Of a DNA stretch of 64,000 nucleotides, positions 13,270 through 27,156 are shown in pieces. The DNA comes from Lanius collurio (lineage: Eukaryota > Chordata > Aves > Passeriformes > Laniidae). Both the position numbers and the translations under genes were made by a program. The notes beneath the pieces are model-generated. The model was not told where the DNA came from, made no database searches, and saw nothing but the letters and a program-made list of their open reading frames with translations. The stretch covers positions 3,908,966 through 3,972,965 of the forward strand of contig JACBWW010000049.1 in assembly GCA_020086605.1 (NCBI GenBank), given 5' to 3'. The stretch's first letter is position 1. Each line of letters opens with the position of its first letter.

Positions 13270-16200
13270 TAAGTATGGAACCTAAAAAAGTTTTTGTGTC
13301 AAAATTGCCAACTCTTCTTGTTCTGAGTTTTTTCTTTAACCCAAAAGATGGGATGTGTGAAAGATATTTGTCTTGTATGCTACAGACTGCCAAATCCCTG
13401 GAGAGTAGTCAAAACCAAATCTCCAGTTATGATGTGCTAGGTTATTGTGAAATTGGGAATGAAATTGTTTTGTGACTAGTCTCATCCAAATCAAACCAGA
13501 GTGGTTTTGTGACATCACATCAAAAAAAAAAAAAGAGCAGAACAGACAAACAGGTCACTGGAGTAAATTACAGCTGAGAAAAGCCAGATGTGCCATAGGG
13601 AAGCTTGGAGCATCTGATAGAGGCAGCTCTGGGGTTAAATACCTCAGGAAAAGCCCTGGGGAAAAATGCTGGTCCCTTGTCTGTTGGTAAGGTCCAGGCA
13701 TGGTGATGTCCTCAGAAGTTGTTGTGCTGGCATTGTGGGGAGAATAATGTCCTGTAAATTTTTAGTGTGTTTTTGTAGCCCTACATTTCAATTCTGGGTG
13801 CTGCAAAAGGACTTGCACAGGATGGTGTTCTACAAATTCCAACAAACCCGCTGGATTGTGGCAAGTACCAATTTTGTGATAAGCTGATTTACAAATCCTT
13901 CGTTTTGTTTAATCTCTTTTAAAAAATAAATAAATAGATATTATTCTTACTTATTATTAGCTTGTTTAACGTAGTGTAAGCATCACTTTTATAAAATCCT
14001 TGCATCCAGATATTTGGGTTATCTGAAGTGTAGTTCTGTAATCAGAGGTGACACTGTGGATATTTTGGTATAAATTTCTACTTGATCACTAATCAACACT
14101 TACTAGGGAATTATCCTTTCTGTTATAGCTGTACTTGTAAACCCAGCTGATTAATTTTCCAAAGGCCAAACATTTAGCTGTTCTAGAGGGCCACAGGTTC
14201 ACTGATGCCCACTGGGGTGAGATGCCCAGCTGAAGCCAGAGGCAGGAGCTCATCAACAGCATTTGGGGTGGCAGCTCCAAGCAGTGCCCAGCCCCAACAA
14301 AGAGCTGTGCCTTGTGTTACAAGATAGACCAAGTGCACTAAACTGAATGCAGGGAATAATTTTTCTGCACTTTTTTGGGAAAGGGCCGGGTTGTCCCAAG
14401 GTGGAGAGGGCAGGTACTTATCCTCATCTCCGTGGATGTTACACGAAGGATGGTGCAACCTCCGCACTGCTTCTGAATTTTCATCAGTAGTTGAGCTTGG
14501 GATCAACTGGTATCAAGAGTTGGGTGGCAGCACTGCAAGGTCCTAGAGGCTCAAAATCCATTCTGCATGCCTCCTTTCATGGATTCCTGTTTGGGAGAAG
14601 GCATGTCCAGATAATCTCGTTTCCAAGGTAACACCAACTTGTTGATACAATACCTGTGAACCATTGCACAGCATGAAGTATCTTATCTATTTGTTTATAT
14701 TTCTGCCCTGATTATTGTTAGACTCCTTGTGGGTTTTTCAGCTTCTCATCTTTGTGTTTGTCTCCTAAACACTTCTCCTAATTTTGTCTACATTTAAAAC
14801 TTGGGTTCTGTGAAGCAGAAGGGGTTCTGATCAAGCAGCTTTGAGAAAGCCACATTTAAATTGCAAAAAAGAGGGGGTAAAATCAGAGCCACTCAAAGAT
14901 CAATATCATGAGCACAAAAAATCTCAAATCCATATGCCCTTCTCCCTGTGTCATTGCTTGCTAAGTGGACTCTAGCTAATACTTCCCAAGGATTATTTAG
15001 TGGCATAGACAGCGTTTTCATTACCGACCTTCCAAGCACTCCCTGCTATGTTGTGGAAAATTCACATTACAGCCCGTGAGTATCTTGCAGCACCTCTGTG
15101 GGAGAAGGCTTTTGAAGGCAGACCAAGTCTCCCTGTTTAGGTTTGTCCTTGAGTACATCTACTTTTACATGAAAGCCATGCTTGTTAGCAGGCCAGCTGG
15201 AAGGATAAATATCACACCTCATTTATTCTGTCAAAGATATGGGCAAGTAAAGGTCTCAGTGTCTGTGCTGGACTTGGAAAGAAGGGAGGTTATGAGGCAG
15301 CTGTCCATGTCTACTTGACACTTAATTTGTTCCTGCCAGCCCCCCTTGGGAGCTCTTCCCAGGGTTACGTAGCTGTTGGTGAACCTGCCCTGGATGTTTC
15401 CTGGCATGTTCATGGGGAAATAAGATCTCTGGCTTTGGTTTCACCACCTTGTTCTCACATACACTGTACACAAGCCATCACAGAACTGTTCAAACTGACA
15501 CAATCCTCTTAGTAGCAAGGTAGACCAGAAGTCCGGGTTGGAGAATCCTGGATTTAACAACTTGGAATTTCATGTGCTGTCTCAAGGAGTTATACTGTTC
15601 CTTAGAATGGGCTGGGCTGGACTATTTCTTCTTTCTTTATTTTCCCAAAATGCAAGAAACCCAGTGCCTCTAAGTTTGGCAAGGTTGTGGACAACTCTTT
15701 TCTGTCTTTCACTTCCAACTCAGCTGTGGTATGAGATGGTTACTGGTGCAGCTGCAAAGCAGAACACAAATGTAGGATAATCACTGCTTCTCCTGTGATG
15801 ACTCTGCCAAAATTTTGCAGGCACTATAGAAAAGTACTGAAGAACGTTGGTTGTATTTCCATGAGGATGATGTACTTTCCAACCAAGAAAACATCTGCTC
15901 ATTCCCAAGCTTAGATTTCCTATAGTACTGTTAAGACCTACATAGGCAACAAAGACAAAAACTAAAATTAAACTCTTAAAGTTCCATTCCTTCTGGATGC
16001 TGAGTGAGACTTCCCAGAGGATATTGTAGAAGACAGGGGGAAATAAATTGCTTTCAGAAATAGTTTTATTGAATTATTTTGGTGTAATAGTGAGCTCTGT
16101 TAATGAGCAGTTAGAGGATTTTTGGTTGCTGTTGGTGCCATTTGGTAAGAATTACCCTATTGTATCTTCTCAGTGATCTGCCTTATTTCACCTGTCAGCA

Positions 16201-16343
16201 TAGGGAAAGATCTTGATAATCTGTTGTGGTTGGTAATGTCAGATACTAATGTTTCATCAGCATAATCAGCCTCTTTGGGTATTGAGGATTCATTTTCTTC
16301 ATGCTGGAAAATAATGCATAAAAATTGATTTACATAAACATGT

Positions 16344-16583
16344 GGAATCCTAGAATCATGTAGGTTGGAAAAGTCCTCAAAGATCATCGAGTCCAACAAT
16401 TAACCTGTCACTGCTGATCCCCCCACTAAACCGTGTCATCAAGTGCCACATCTACACATCTTAAGTACCTTCAGAGATGGTGACTCCACCACGTTCCTGT
16501 CCAGCCTGTTCCTGTACTTAACAGCCCTTTCAGTGAAGAAATTTTTCCTAATAATCCAATCTAAATGTCTTTTCTGCCTGAGT
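16344..16583 (-). repeat. CR1 LINE 3' end copy (CR1-Y-like)
   Basis: The plus strand begins with CTAGAATCATG, then GGTTGGAAAAGTCCTCAAAG, ATCATCGAGTCCAAC, CTAAACCGTGTCATCAAGTG and GTGAAGAAATTTTTCCTAAT. This is the antisense of a CR1 3' end. The wording 'gttggaaaagtcctcaaagatcatcgagtcc' resembles the CR1-Y subfamily rather than the 'gggacctta' type seen at 18241. It is 5'-truncated and has no reading frame. Confidence 0.9.
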
Positions 16584-16832
16584 TTTGCAGGTCCACTTGC
16601 AAATGCCATTTCTGACTGTACTGCCTGGGCAGATCAGAGCAGATTCCCAAGGCTTGGCTCTGACTTCATGTCTATTGTTCACCTGCACTGAAGCATGAAG
16701 CAGCAGAGTTTGGTTTCCCTGAGAATTTTGTGTAACCTAAACTACTCAAAGCCACAGGAGCTTTGAGGCTGTTGCTTCTCCAAAAGATATGGGACCATAT
16801 TAAAAATTGATTATGACAGTAATTTCCTTGTT

Positions 16833-16939
16833 CCCATCCATCCATTCCATCCATCCATCCATCCATCCATCCATCCATCCATCCATCCATCCATCCATCC
16901 ATCCATCCATCCATCCATCCATCCATCCATCCATCCATC
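16833..16939. repeat. (CATC)n / (GATG)n tetranucleotide microsatellite
   Basis: About 107 bp of CATC units, nearly pure, has a single interruption near the left end (CCATTCCATCC). A pure array of this length is probably polymorphic and slippage-prone. On the minus strand it creates an artificial frame encoding repeated Met-Asp-Gly-Trp, which should not be taken for a protein. Confidence 0.98.
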
Positions 16940-18240
16940 TTTGCTTAAAATATGTAGGAACTTAGCATTTTTGCTATCTCTATTCTTCTGTCCAATGGGT
17001 CAGAAATTATTAAGGGCTAGCAAGTTGGGATGGAGAGTCATTGTGTCCTTGCCTTTGGAAAACAAGCTGAAATTGAGTTTACAATGCACCTCCAAAAGGT
17101 ATGGAGCAGCCTGGGGAAGTGTGTAGCTAGGTAAGTAGTGGTCAAAGCTGAAGACCTACTTCTGAGTTTCATTGCAATTTTTTGCAGAGTCAAGAATATT
17201 GACAAATCCAGAGGAATTCCTGTTAATACTAGGATCTAGTTAAAGAAAGTGAAAACCCTAGTGCCTGTCTGGTATAGTGTTCTACCTCTTTGGGGCACCT
17301 GTGATCTGATCCCCTTCGCAAGGCTGATTTTCCTATATCCTGTCAACTGCTATGTCTGGTTCTCCAAAGAACCAGAGTATTTTTCCTCTGTGATGTCTTT
17401 TGAGGCTTTGGCATCTCTGCTGAGAACAAGTTTTTAGGGTGAGTATCCTGTTTGACCCAACCCTGAAGTACTTCTCCTTAGCTTTGCAAAAAAACCCTGC
17501 CCAAGCTGAGCCTAAACCCCCAACCTTGAACTTTTCCCAGCTTGGTCTCTTAATTCTGATGAATTATTCAGATGATTTCCATCACAGAAAAGCTGAAATG
17601 ACAGAGGCTCCTTCCTGCCGAGTGCAAGTCACGCTCTGAGGAAAGCCCTGCCCACAAGTTTGCAGGCTCTGAGTCCCAGTGTCCCATTCCTGCTGTTTAT
17701 CGGCTCTGCCCTGCCACACACAAGCACCTCCTAACCCTGCCAGTGCCTTGGAGGCAGCTCAAACAGGCAGGTACCCTGGTTTTTTGGTTTTTGTTATTAC
17801 CGGAACTACTCTCCTTGTGATTTTGCCTTTCAACTGTATGCTTTGCTAACAAGTAAGCAGAGTGCTAAGCTGTGACTAAGTGCTGAATTCACTTTGTTTT
17901 TTGAAAGCCCAGTGTCTGAGTGCACTGAGAGCAGCGGAGCAGGAGCTGTGTATGTAAGTGACATTTCAATGAAAATACTCAGCCTCCAAGAAAAACAACA
18001 GACAATGGAAGGAAGTGTTGAGTTTGCCAGGTTCCTTACGGAGTCTAGCAAGGACTCGGTGTGTTACAAAACAGCGATCTGCATGCCAAACCGGTATCAC
18101 ATCAGGATGATAATTAAAGCAAAACACAGATCTGCCAGCCACATTCCTTAGGTGAGGCTTATTCCCCTACTTGGGAGGGGTTGTGTAAGCTTTATGCAGA
18201 ACACAGAAGGAATCTCTGCAATAGCGATGGAATTTATGTC

Positions 18241-18405
18241 ATAGATCCAAAGAATGGTTTTAGTTGGAGGGGACCTTAAAGATCAGCTGGTTCCAGCCCC
18301 CTGCTCTGGGCACGGACACCTTCCACTAGACCAGGCTGCTCAAAGCCCCATCCAGCCTGGCCTTAAACACTTCCAGGGATGAGATATCCACAACTTCTCT
18401 TTCCT
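18241..18405 (-). repeat. CR1 LINE 3' end copy
   Basis: The antisense CR1 order is clear on the plus strand: TAGATCCAAAGAATGG, TTGGAGGGGACCTTAAAG, GGGCACGGACACCTTCCACT, CAAAGCCCCATCCAGCCTGG, ACACTTCCAGGGATGAG and ATCCACAACTTCTC. It is truncated on the 5' side of the element and is non-coding. Confidence 0.9.
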
Positions 18406-21400
18406 CCAGCACTTTTCTCCAAGGATAAGTTTGTTATTTTTAGTAGTAGTAATGCCAGTAATGGTAACAGGAGAAACACTACTAGGAATGAAGAACACTG
18501 GAGCTGATGACTGTGCCAGGGATTCAGTTTGTTTCATGGTACAGGATGGGACATCAGCTGCACACCCACAGACTCTGCTCTTCTTTGTTTCCAGTACTAC
18601 TGGCTTGGCTGGGGTGTCTCAAAAGGGTCAGCCCAGTTTAGTGCCTGACATCCATTGAAAATACACTGGGTATGGATCAAAAGGCTTGGATCCCATGCTT
18701 CCTGCATCTTCTTTTGCTGCACGGGAATAAGATGTGTAGTAGATGTATGTGGCAGATGGATCTCATGTTTTATTGGCTAGGACACTTAATGGGTGGGCCA
18801 GGGAAAGACCTATTCTCAATTTGTGATCAAACAAATATGCATGAATTTTGCATTAATTCGTTATTGAATAAATTGTACACTTGGTTTTAGTGGGGTTTTT
18901 GAGCAGATGCTACATAAAAACTGCAGTACCAGAAAGGCTGATGCACATCTGGGCAAGCCAGGATGGAGCCTGTGAGGTGACAAGGGAGCTTTGCTCGGAC
19001 TTTGTGTCACAGCTGAGCAGAGACTTAGGGGCTCTAGTTAGGCAAGGCTTCATTTCCACACTGATTATGGAGTGAAACATCAGGTATTTGTGCAAAGCAA
19101 CCTTTGTGATTCTGCAGTGGAACACGATGCGGAAAAAAGTCTTTTGCTGCTTCTGTGGGCAAGAGGTTCTCGAACTGAGAGGACTGTGCTGCAGAGAAGG
19201 CACAGCTCTCCAGGGATGGATCCAGCTGGCAAACAGGGAAAGCAAAGTGGGACAGCAGCAACAGGGTTGAGCACATGTGACACGACTGGGAGTGTCACAC
19301 CACAACTGTGGGAGAAGCACTCAGGAAAATGAATCCTAGGCCCATCACAGCCTTCAGCAGGACCATACTGCACACATGGGCCCGAACTGCAGAGCTGGGA
19401 TGTTGGATTTTGAAATTGCCCTTATTACTTAGGCATGGGAAATACAGGTTTTGGTTCCAGCCTGTTTCTTGTAATTAGAGAAGTCAGAGTATGTTCTGTC
19501 AGTATAAAAATTATGCCATATCAAAATTTCCGAAGGCATATTGACTAAACAACACAGGCAACCCTCCTAAAAGGCTAAAGGAGTTAATCTCAGTGTACTT
19601 TAGTGCTTTCCCACTTGAGCTTTGCAAGCTGTTGTTTGCATCATAAACTAGCCCTTGGCATCATGCCCCTGGGAACTCAGTAGCAGTTATTAATCCAGCA
19701 TCAATTTAACATCTTTCCCTTTGTGGAAAAAAAGATTATTCCATCAGTTGGGTTACACTGGTCAGTGTTAAATATGAAGGAGGATCTCCCCTTTTCCAGT
19801 GGCTGAGAGGTTATGAGAGGACTAGGAAAGGTTCATGTCAGGGGAGAGATCAGAGTGTGGCCAAATTTATTGTTAATAGATTAATAGACCACAGATTGAC
19901 CACCAGAATGGCTGTTAGACACCTTGAACTGTGTGGATTCTTTGTGATCCTGAAGGTGTTAATGTGTTCATTGGCTAGTCCTACCTGCCCTCAGCACTGT
20001 TGGGTTTTCTTCTTGTTTTTTTTCTAGCTTTGGCAGAATTTTTAGTTAACTCCTAGTCCCCATGTCTCCTCCTAAGACAGCACTTTTTCCTGGGAATGGC
20101 ACTGAGCAGCAGCTGTGTTGCTTCCTTGTGCTTCACCTGTGGCTGGGAGCAGGCATTTTAGAGTCCCTGGGCAACAGTCTAGTCCTCCTACAGCAATAGA
20201 GGAATGGTGAGCCTTCTTCACCTTGGAGAGTACAAAAGACTTTTGTGATGATTCCCACTTAGAATATTTTGTCACCTTCAACAGATGTAGACAATTGTCA
20301 ACATCCTTGTTCCGAAGCTTGCTCTTGTTATTGTTACCTTTGTCCAAACATCCCAGTAAGGACTCATTAGCAAAGCAACACTGAGGGTTTGGGAATTTTT
20401 TTTAATCAAAGTTCCATGATGCTCCTGATGGAGAATGATTATCTTTCTTCCCTACAGCCTTGAGGATGAAGAGATAATGGAGAAAAAATTTCTCATTTTC
20501 ATTGAACAGACAGTATTGTAATGTTGTTTGCTTTTACAGAAATGTGAACAGTTCAGCTGAAAATTGATTTTTTCTTTTGAGATATCTATTGTTGCAAAGA
20601 TGCTCTTGTCAATAAAGAAAGCAAGAGATTTGGCCAAAATTCAAAATCAACCTTATTCTAATGTATTGATCTTTAAAGTTACAGAAAGATTTGAAGGTGT
20701 CATAAATCTGCTTGTTTTCCTATGCTGGTGATTACAATAAACAAGTACTTTCTGAGGGTTATTTGATGTGATGTTCACTCCTCAGGAAGGGCTGGTGCCA
20801 AATCCTTCAGATGACAGTATGTGCCTTGATTGATGTTTTTTTAGCATCAGTAGGTTTTGGCATCATCACCTTGAGTTTCTTCCTTCAGCCCAGCAGCAGT
20901 TCCCTCACTAAGTCCCCATTTAGGGCTCTCTGGCAGCTGTGCATGGGGGGTCTGTGTGCCTGCATTGTATAGCTTGGTCTGGAACAGGCAGCAGTACATA
21001 TCTGCCAGTAATCCTGTATAATATCACTGCTTCCCTCAGAGCAGGAGTGAGGCTTTTCTCTCCAAACAACAGGAAGGTGGCTATTTAGAGCACTAGCAAT
21101 TTTCTTTCCATTTTGTTGGCTTTGGATAAGCATCTCCTTCCTTTCATGCTTTGCCCAGAAGTTTCATTGCTAGTTACTTGATGCTCACGTAGTCACTGAA
21201 TGAGTCTTTTAGATTTAGCTCTGTTTCTTTCAGTTCCTGGTAATTTACACTGTGGTGCACCGAAGTCAATTAAGTAGCTGGTGTTTAATTCAGGGGCTTT
21301 GCAGCAAAGCATATAATAAATGTTAAATCCATAAATGCCACAGTGTGAGAATTCATTATGATACAGTAGGATCTCTCTCAGGCACGATGTGGAGTCATTC

Positions 21401-24400
21401 TGATTAAATGGTTCCACTCATTTAAACAGAAAAGGCCTATCATAACAACCTGGGAAGCTCTGAAGTGAAATAACACAGCATTGAAGCGAGGTGCAGAATG
21501 AACGTGGGCATTCCAAGTCCATTCTTTCACATGGAAAACATCATTAAAAGTTTGTTTCTGGAGGAAGGTTGTACAGGCTGTGGTGAAAGGGACAGTAGGA
21601 GGCTGATGACTGTTACGTGTCAGTGTATTCCAGAAGACATTCCGTGATTTTGTGGCAGAAAAATAGGCTCAATTTCCCAAGCATGCTCATGCCTCAGCTC
21701 TAGCCTCTGTTCTAGGTTGTGCAGTCAGGCAGGTGACTCTGGTTAAGAGTCTGTAAGTGACTCCAGAGCCAGTGCTGGGCTACCCAGAGCCTCTGTGTGC
21801 AAATTCCAGGAGAACCCACTAAGCAGGTGATGATGGAGCATCATCATCCCATCCATATTCATACTGAAAGGAAAGATCTCTCACTAAACATTTCGTCTGT
21901 ATTGCCCCAAAAACTCTACATAGGGTGTATTTTTAAAGCCAGGAGGATTCGTACAGATTTCTGTGGCCAGCTGAGGGTCATGGCCTTAAACAGGAGAGTG
22001 TAAAACCTAGAATTTTTAGTGGAAATACAGACTGCTGTTTGAAACCCTGTTTTGACTTCGTTTTGCAGTACTGTGGTTATCTCCTCTTACAGAAACTATT
22101 TTCATAGGACTGCAGAAGTACTTGCCATAGGTCTCTGCTTTAAACATTGTCCCTGGAAAATTATTCAGTGGAAAATGAATGTGGAGGATTTTGTGTTTTC
22201 CATTTTTTTTTTCCTGAAACAGTGGTTTGGTCTGCTGTAGCCAAACTTTTACTTTTTAAAGCATTTTTTAGAAAAAGAAAGTACTGTTGCTGGTGAAGCC
22301 TTTCTTTGATGCATTTATAGAACATGTGCTCATTTCATTCTGATTCATGCCACATGGTTATATCTTAGCCTGTAAAGGCCATTTTTTTCCTCTTAAATTG
22401 GAGGAAGAGTGTGTTCAGAGACCCAAGTATTTATGTCATCTTTTCCCTTCTCCAAGACAAAATTCCCATTTGGCCTGTGTGATCCTGCCTTAGCTGTAAA
22501 AGGCTTTTAGTTCTCCTAGTTCTGAAGATAGTTTGGAGGAGTTTGGTGTTTATTCTGTCTGATTATTCTGTTGGCAAGGAGCATTTAACCACTCTGTAAT
22601 TCTATTTTCTTCATCCCTAGTTGATGATTCTCTAAGGAGTACTGATATCCTTGAGTGAGATGTAGTGGAGCCTTTAAATGTCCATATGTCCCTGAGAAAA
22701 GGAGATACTATTCTCCAAAATGCATTGTAAAGAAAGAGCCAGAAATAAAGTTTGAAATCCACTGAAAGAGAGCTGAGATTTTAACACCTGCATTAACATA
22801 AACAGAGGCAGCATTACAAAAAACTGGGCTTGGCATCCGTAATACTAAAAATCAGGTAGAAAATTAAAATTCATGCAACTATTTCTCTCTGTCTTAGGGT
22901 TTTTACCCTGAAAGCTTTGCTGCGAGTGTCTTGCAGCTCCAGAAAGGGGGTTATTCCTTTAGGATAAAACAGAGCTAAGCACCCATTTTGCCATGACTAT
23001 GATGCTCCTTGTTGTGAGGTGGTGTCAGATACACTCAGTCCTAAGGTTCATGGTCACCCTGCTGCAAAACATTTCCCAGCACCAAGGGATAGGAGAGGTG
23101 TAACCATAATTAAGCAATGCTGTGGAGAGAAGAGGGAAATTACCTTGCTCTGATTGCTCACCAGGCTTATCTGAAGGAGTATTTATCTCGCTGCAGCCCG
23201 GGGTCTTTCCTGTCCATTAAGGCTTGTTTTTCCTGTGAGCATGGGGCAGGATCACTTGCAGAAAGTGCTTCTGACATTTTGCTTCTTAGGGATGAAAACT
23301 CCCTCCCAGAAACTTTTAAATCTGCTCTTTTTAGATGCTTTTGCAGCTGGATTTGCTGTAGTCAGGTTTTGCTTCCTGTTGGTGCTGTCCTGCCTTGTCT
23401 GAGGGCTGACAAGGGAAATGTAGGTTAGCTCTCTGCCACTGAAGATTGTGACACTGTCTGAAATGTATTTTAAAAGGCAAATTTCCTAGGGAAAGGCGTT
23501 TTAGTTTGCACTGTCTTCCTCCACAACTTAAAGTGGTTGCAGCTGGAATCCCTTTCCTTGCTTTTGACATGTGACCACTGTCAGGAGAGCCATGGCAGTT
23601 CCTGGAAAGAACATATGGGAACATTTTGGGGAAAGACCATTCCTCTGATGTGTATGGGCATTTTTTCATTATGGAATGGAAGTGAGGAGTGCTTGACATG
23701 TGCAGGAGAGCTCATGCCTACAGACAGGAGCAGGCAGAGTTGCTGCTGGAAGCAAATCACACCAAGATGGAGAGAGCTGCTTTTGAACAGTCTCTCCTTT
23801 AATCCTGGTCCCACCTGAGCTGAAATAACTCAAGAAATTTGCTACTGCATTCATGACTGTATGTTTCAAAGTTTGGAGCAAAAAGGCAAAAGTTTGCACA
23901 GCACCACGGGTAAAAACATGGGAAGGAAAGGAAAAATAGCAAAATAACAGATGAGCTGCTGTCTATTAGCTAAAGGTCTAGAGCTTCTCTCTGGCCTGAA
24001 TTCCCGTGGAGCATGCTGTGAAATGTGGCCAAGTGATGGTCATATAATAATAGATTTTCACCTGTGGCTGAGCTTTCCTGAGCACAGCTCTCAGCCCATT
24101 CCACTTGTGTGCATCTTCGTCCACGGGGTCCTTCCTGCACAAGGTGTGTCAGGGATAGTGGCAGAGGAGACAGCTCACAGCTCAAAAGAGGAGGAGGGAA
24201 AAGCAGAAGCTGAGCCATATGGAAGAGAAAGTAGAAGCAGACACAGTATCTCAGTAGTAGGTGCTCATTAGGCTGTCTCTGATGTGCTGGGAAGACACAG
24301 AGTTTATCCTGCTAAAGGAATTCTAATATTCTTCTCTAAGCTGAAAAATGTAGCAGAGTGGGTAAAGAAAAGATCTTTTTATATATGGAAAAACATTCTA

Positions 24401-24520
24401 GCCTGTTTACCAGTACTGTGTAACAGAAACCAGTGGCTGCTGCTCTTGAAGTCTTGTGAGGATGTTTTTGTGGTTAGAGCACACAGATCTGAAAATCTGA
24501 GAGTTCTTGTCTTATGCTGT
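18406..24520. other. intronic stretch with no recognised element
   Basis: About 6 kb of unique-looking, AT-rich sequence. The open frames here are short and overlap on both strands without codon or domain signals. I recognised no repeat family, RNA fold or splice-flanked exon. Some blocks may be conserved regulatory DNA, but that cannot be judged from a single sequence. Confidence 0.6.
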
Positions 24521-24620
24521 CACAGATTTACATTGTGGTCTTAGATCACTTTGTCTTTTAATTTCCCCACTCGCAGAAAGAGAATACCTTCCTTATTAAT
24601 TCTAGGTAAGATTAATTGGG
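24521..24620 (+). repeat. MIR/CORE-SINE-like ancient fragment
   Basis: The series GTGGTCTTAGATCACTTTG, TCTTTTAATTTCCCCAC, GAGAATACCTTCCTTATTAA and GGTAAGATTAATTGGG follows the MIR 3' half (ttgggcaagtcacttaacctctctgtgcctcagtttcc, then ataataataccta, then ggattaaatgag) in the right order and spacing. It is the clearest of the MIR-like fossils here, but it is highly diverged. Confidence 0.5.
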
Positions 24621-27010
24621 TTTTTGATTGTTGTTTTTTGTTTTTTTTCTTGAGTCAGTGCTGCTCTTCATGGAATAAGTTGTTAAAAGAAATGTGAGTA
24701 CTGGAGTCTGGCCTCTGGAGTTGGTCACTGAGGAGCACTGTGGTCCCTCTGTGTAAAAGTGAATGGACTTGTTTGCTGGGACCTATGGACTGTTTTGAAA
24801 ACATATTCTGGCATTCCTTGATCCCCTCTAGTGTTTCCCTACAACTCCATGCTCTGCAGAAGCTGTGCAGTGGCTTTATCCCTCCATCCCATCCATGTCT
24901 GTGCAGATACCTACAGAGAACAGAACCCAGGCTGTCTGGTGACTCAGTGTAACAGCGTGACTGGTGATGGCCATCATCATTGCATAGATTTATTTATTCT
25001 TATGATGTAGGTAAGTGGAAATCTCAAGCAGCAGACGTATGACATCCAGAGTTAAAATCCACTTACATAAAGCCAGGATTTCACCTACTGTGCATAGATG
25101 TGGGGGCAGCCAAATGCATCATACCATCAATGGAGGGGAACAAAAAGAGTCATCAGTTAAAACTTGGTAAGGGAGAGTTATAAAGCAGCAGCTAAACCCA
25201 TGCTGGGTAGAAACTGAACAGCAGTATCCTGAATTTTAATATCCATTTCTTTGTGCTGCAGGTAGGTGGAAGTGGTTCTTGCAGATACAGGGATGTAGGA
25301 GCAACGTGCCAAAGCACAGGATATGGGGGGCTCCAGCCCCTCTGCTCCTGCTCCCCCTGTACAGTGTGAGTGGATCTCTGTGGAGGCAAGGTGTGGTGGG
25401 TGATTTGGGAATCCCCAGTGTGCCCTGCAGCTCAGAAGGAAAGTCATACTTGTGTTGTACCCACCAACCCTGCTGTGAAGGTTGTCTGAGTGTGCTTGGG
25501 CATTGTATCCCTGCTCTGGGGGTGGATGGGAATGATCTTTTTGACTCCATCTCTACTGGTAAACACAAAAGATCTGTATTGGTGCTGTCCACGGAGCTGT
25601 GTGCAGGCACTGGCCAGGAGGATGGCTGGCTCAGGGTGAACTAGCTCAGGGGAGCCTGCCATCAGCCCTGTCAGTGTGGACAGTTGTAGGGCAGTGTCCT
25701 GTTTCTGTTCAGGGACAGACCAGGCACAGTTTCCATGCCTCTGCTCCTCCTTTAGGGAGTGGAAATAATAGCCCTTTCTGTTAAACTCTATGAAGTTTTG
25801 AGATAATAATATCAGTTTAGGCATGTAAGTGCCTCAGACAAATATATTGTGCAAACACCAAGTGGATTAAAGTACAACTTCCAGCACAGTGATATTGCTT
25901 AAAGGCTGATTTAGTTCCATTTCAAAGGATTTCTCAAAATAAATTGTCTGAATCATGCTACCTCTTTGCAAAAAAAATGGACACTGTAACCAAAAAGCCA
26001 TTAAAAAAGAAAAGCAAAGCATCTAAAAGCTTTCTCCTGGTTTGAATTTTTAGATTTCAGTGTGGGAATACATCAGTTTCTCCATTAAACTTTGGTCTGG
26101 CACCCCTCTCCATTGCCTTGTGGCCCAAATCACTGCACCAAGAGCTCCTTTCGGAGCTTTCTGATGCAATTCAAACTTCAGCCTGTCCACAGTCTCACTG
26201 CTGGCATGAACATGAGGGTCTTAGAAGTGGTTTGCAGAGTTGTATCCTGCCAGATTATTCCCACCTGTGGATGCCAGACCTTATTTAGCCACAGGTACCT
26301 GTGCTTGGTGATTTGGTCTCTCCCAAGGGTAGGACAAGGAGAAGAAGAAATGGGAGAGGGAACCCAAGCTCCTGGCAGCAAGAGAATTGACTCTGTGGCA
26401 GGAGAATTGTCCCTAGATTTAAGAAACTGTCTTGTGTACCCTCAGTCATGCGTGTAGTGTGCCATGTGGCTGTGAATGCAAATTTACTTCCTTGCTGTTT
26501 ACTTAATCTATAGCCTCTTGGTAGTAAATTATATTCATTGCCTCCAGTTCCTGTTCCTGTTGAATAGTTATTTGCAAGGCAAAGGAAATACGTGCTGTTT
26601 TTATTCTGTTTGAACTTTGCATAAAATAGTCCTTTTTTTTCAGTCTGAAGACACAAGTGCCCTTTAGAATGTGAATATTAGCATTGTGTTTAGAAAAAAA
26701 CATTTTCTTTCCAAAGTCTTACTTCTCATGTAATGACTAATTTTAAAGAATTTGACATTCTTTATGATTTTCAGAGAAATTCCTAACCCAAAAGGTATCT
26801 CACTTCCCTTCATCTTGAATTCTTACTCAGCAGGTGGCATCAGTTTACAGGATAGCTTAGTCTTGCACAATTAAGCTGTGAAGCCTTTGCCCTGTAGAGC
26901 TCATTGGTACAGAGAGGTGCAAAGCAAATATAGTTTCTTGTAAAATTTTACTTCTTGCAATATGTTCAGAACTTCTTTTGAAGATTCTAAAATTTTATTT
27001 TCTGATTAGT

Positions 27011-27156
27011 CGTAGAATCACAGAAGGATTTGAACCAGAAGGGTCTTTTTAAAGATCATCTATTCCAACCACCTCTGCCATTGAGCAGGTGCATGTTTCA
27101 TTAGATCAAGTTGTTCAAATCTCCATCCCCCCTGACCCTGAACACTTCCAGTCTCT
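27011..27156 (-). repeat. CR1 LINE 3' end copy
   Basis: The plus strand contains GTAGAATCACAGAAGGATTT, then GAAGGGTC, AAAGATCATCTATTCCAACC, GAGCAGGTGCATGTTTCATT, AGATCAAGTTGTTCAAATC and CTGAACACTTCCAGTC, the antisense CR1 3' end. It is more diverged than the copy at 12826 and therefore probably older. Confidence 0.85.

Noticed and set aside
16672..16938. 88-codon minus-strand frame with repeated Met-Asp-Gly-Trp
   Set aside because: It is entirely created by the CATC microsatellite.
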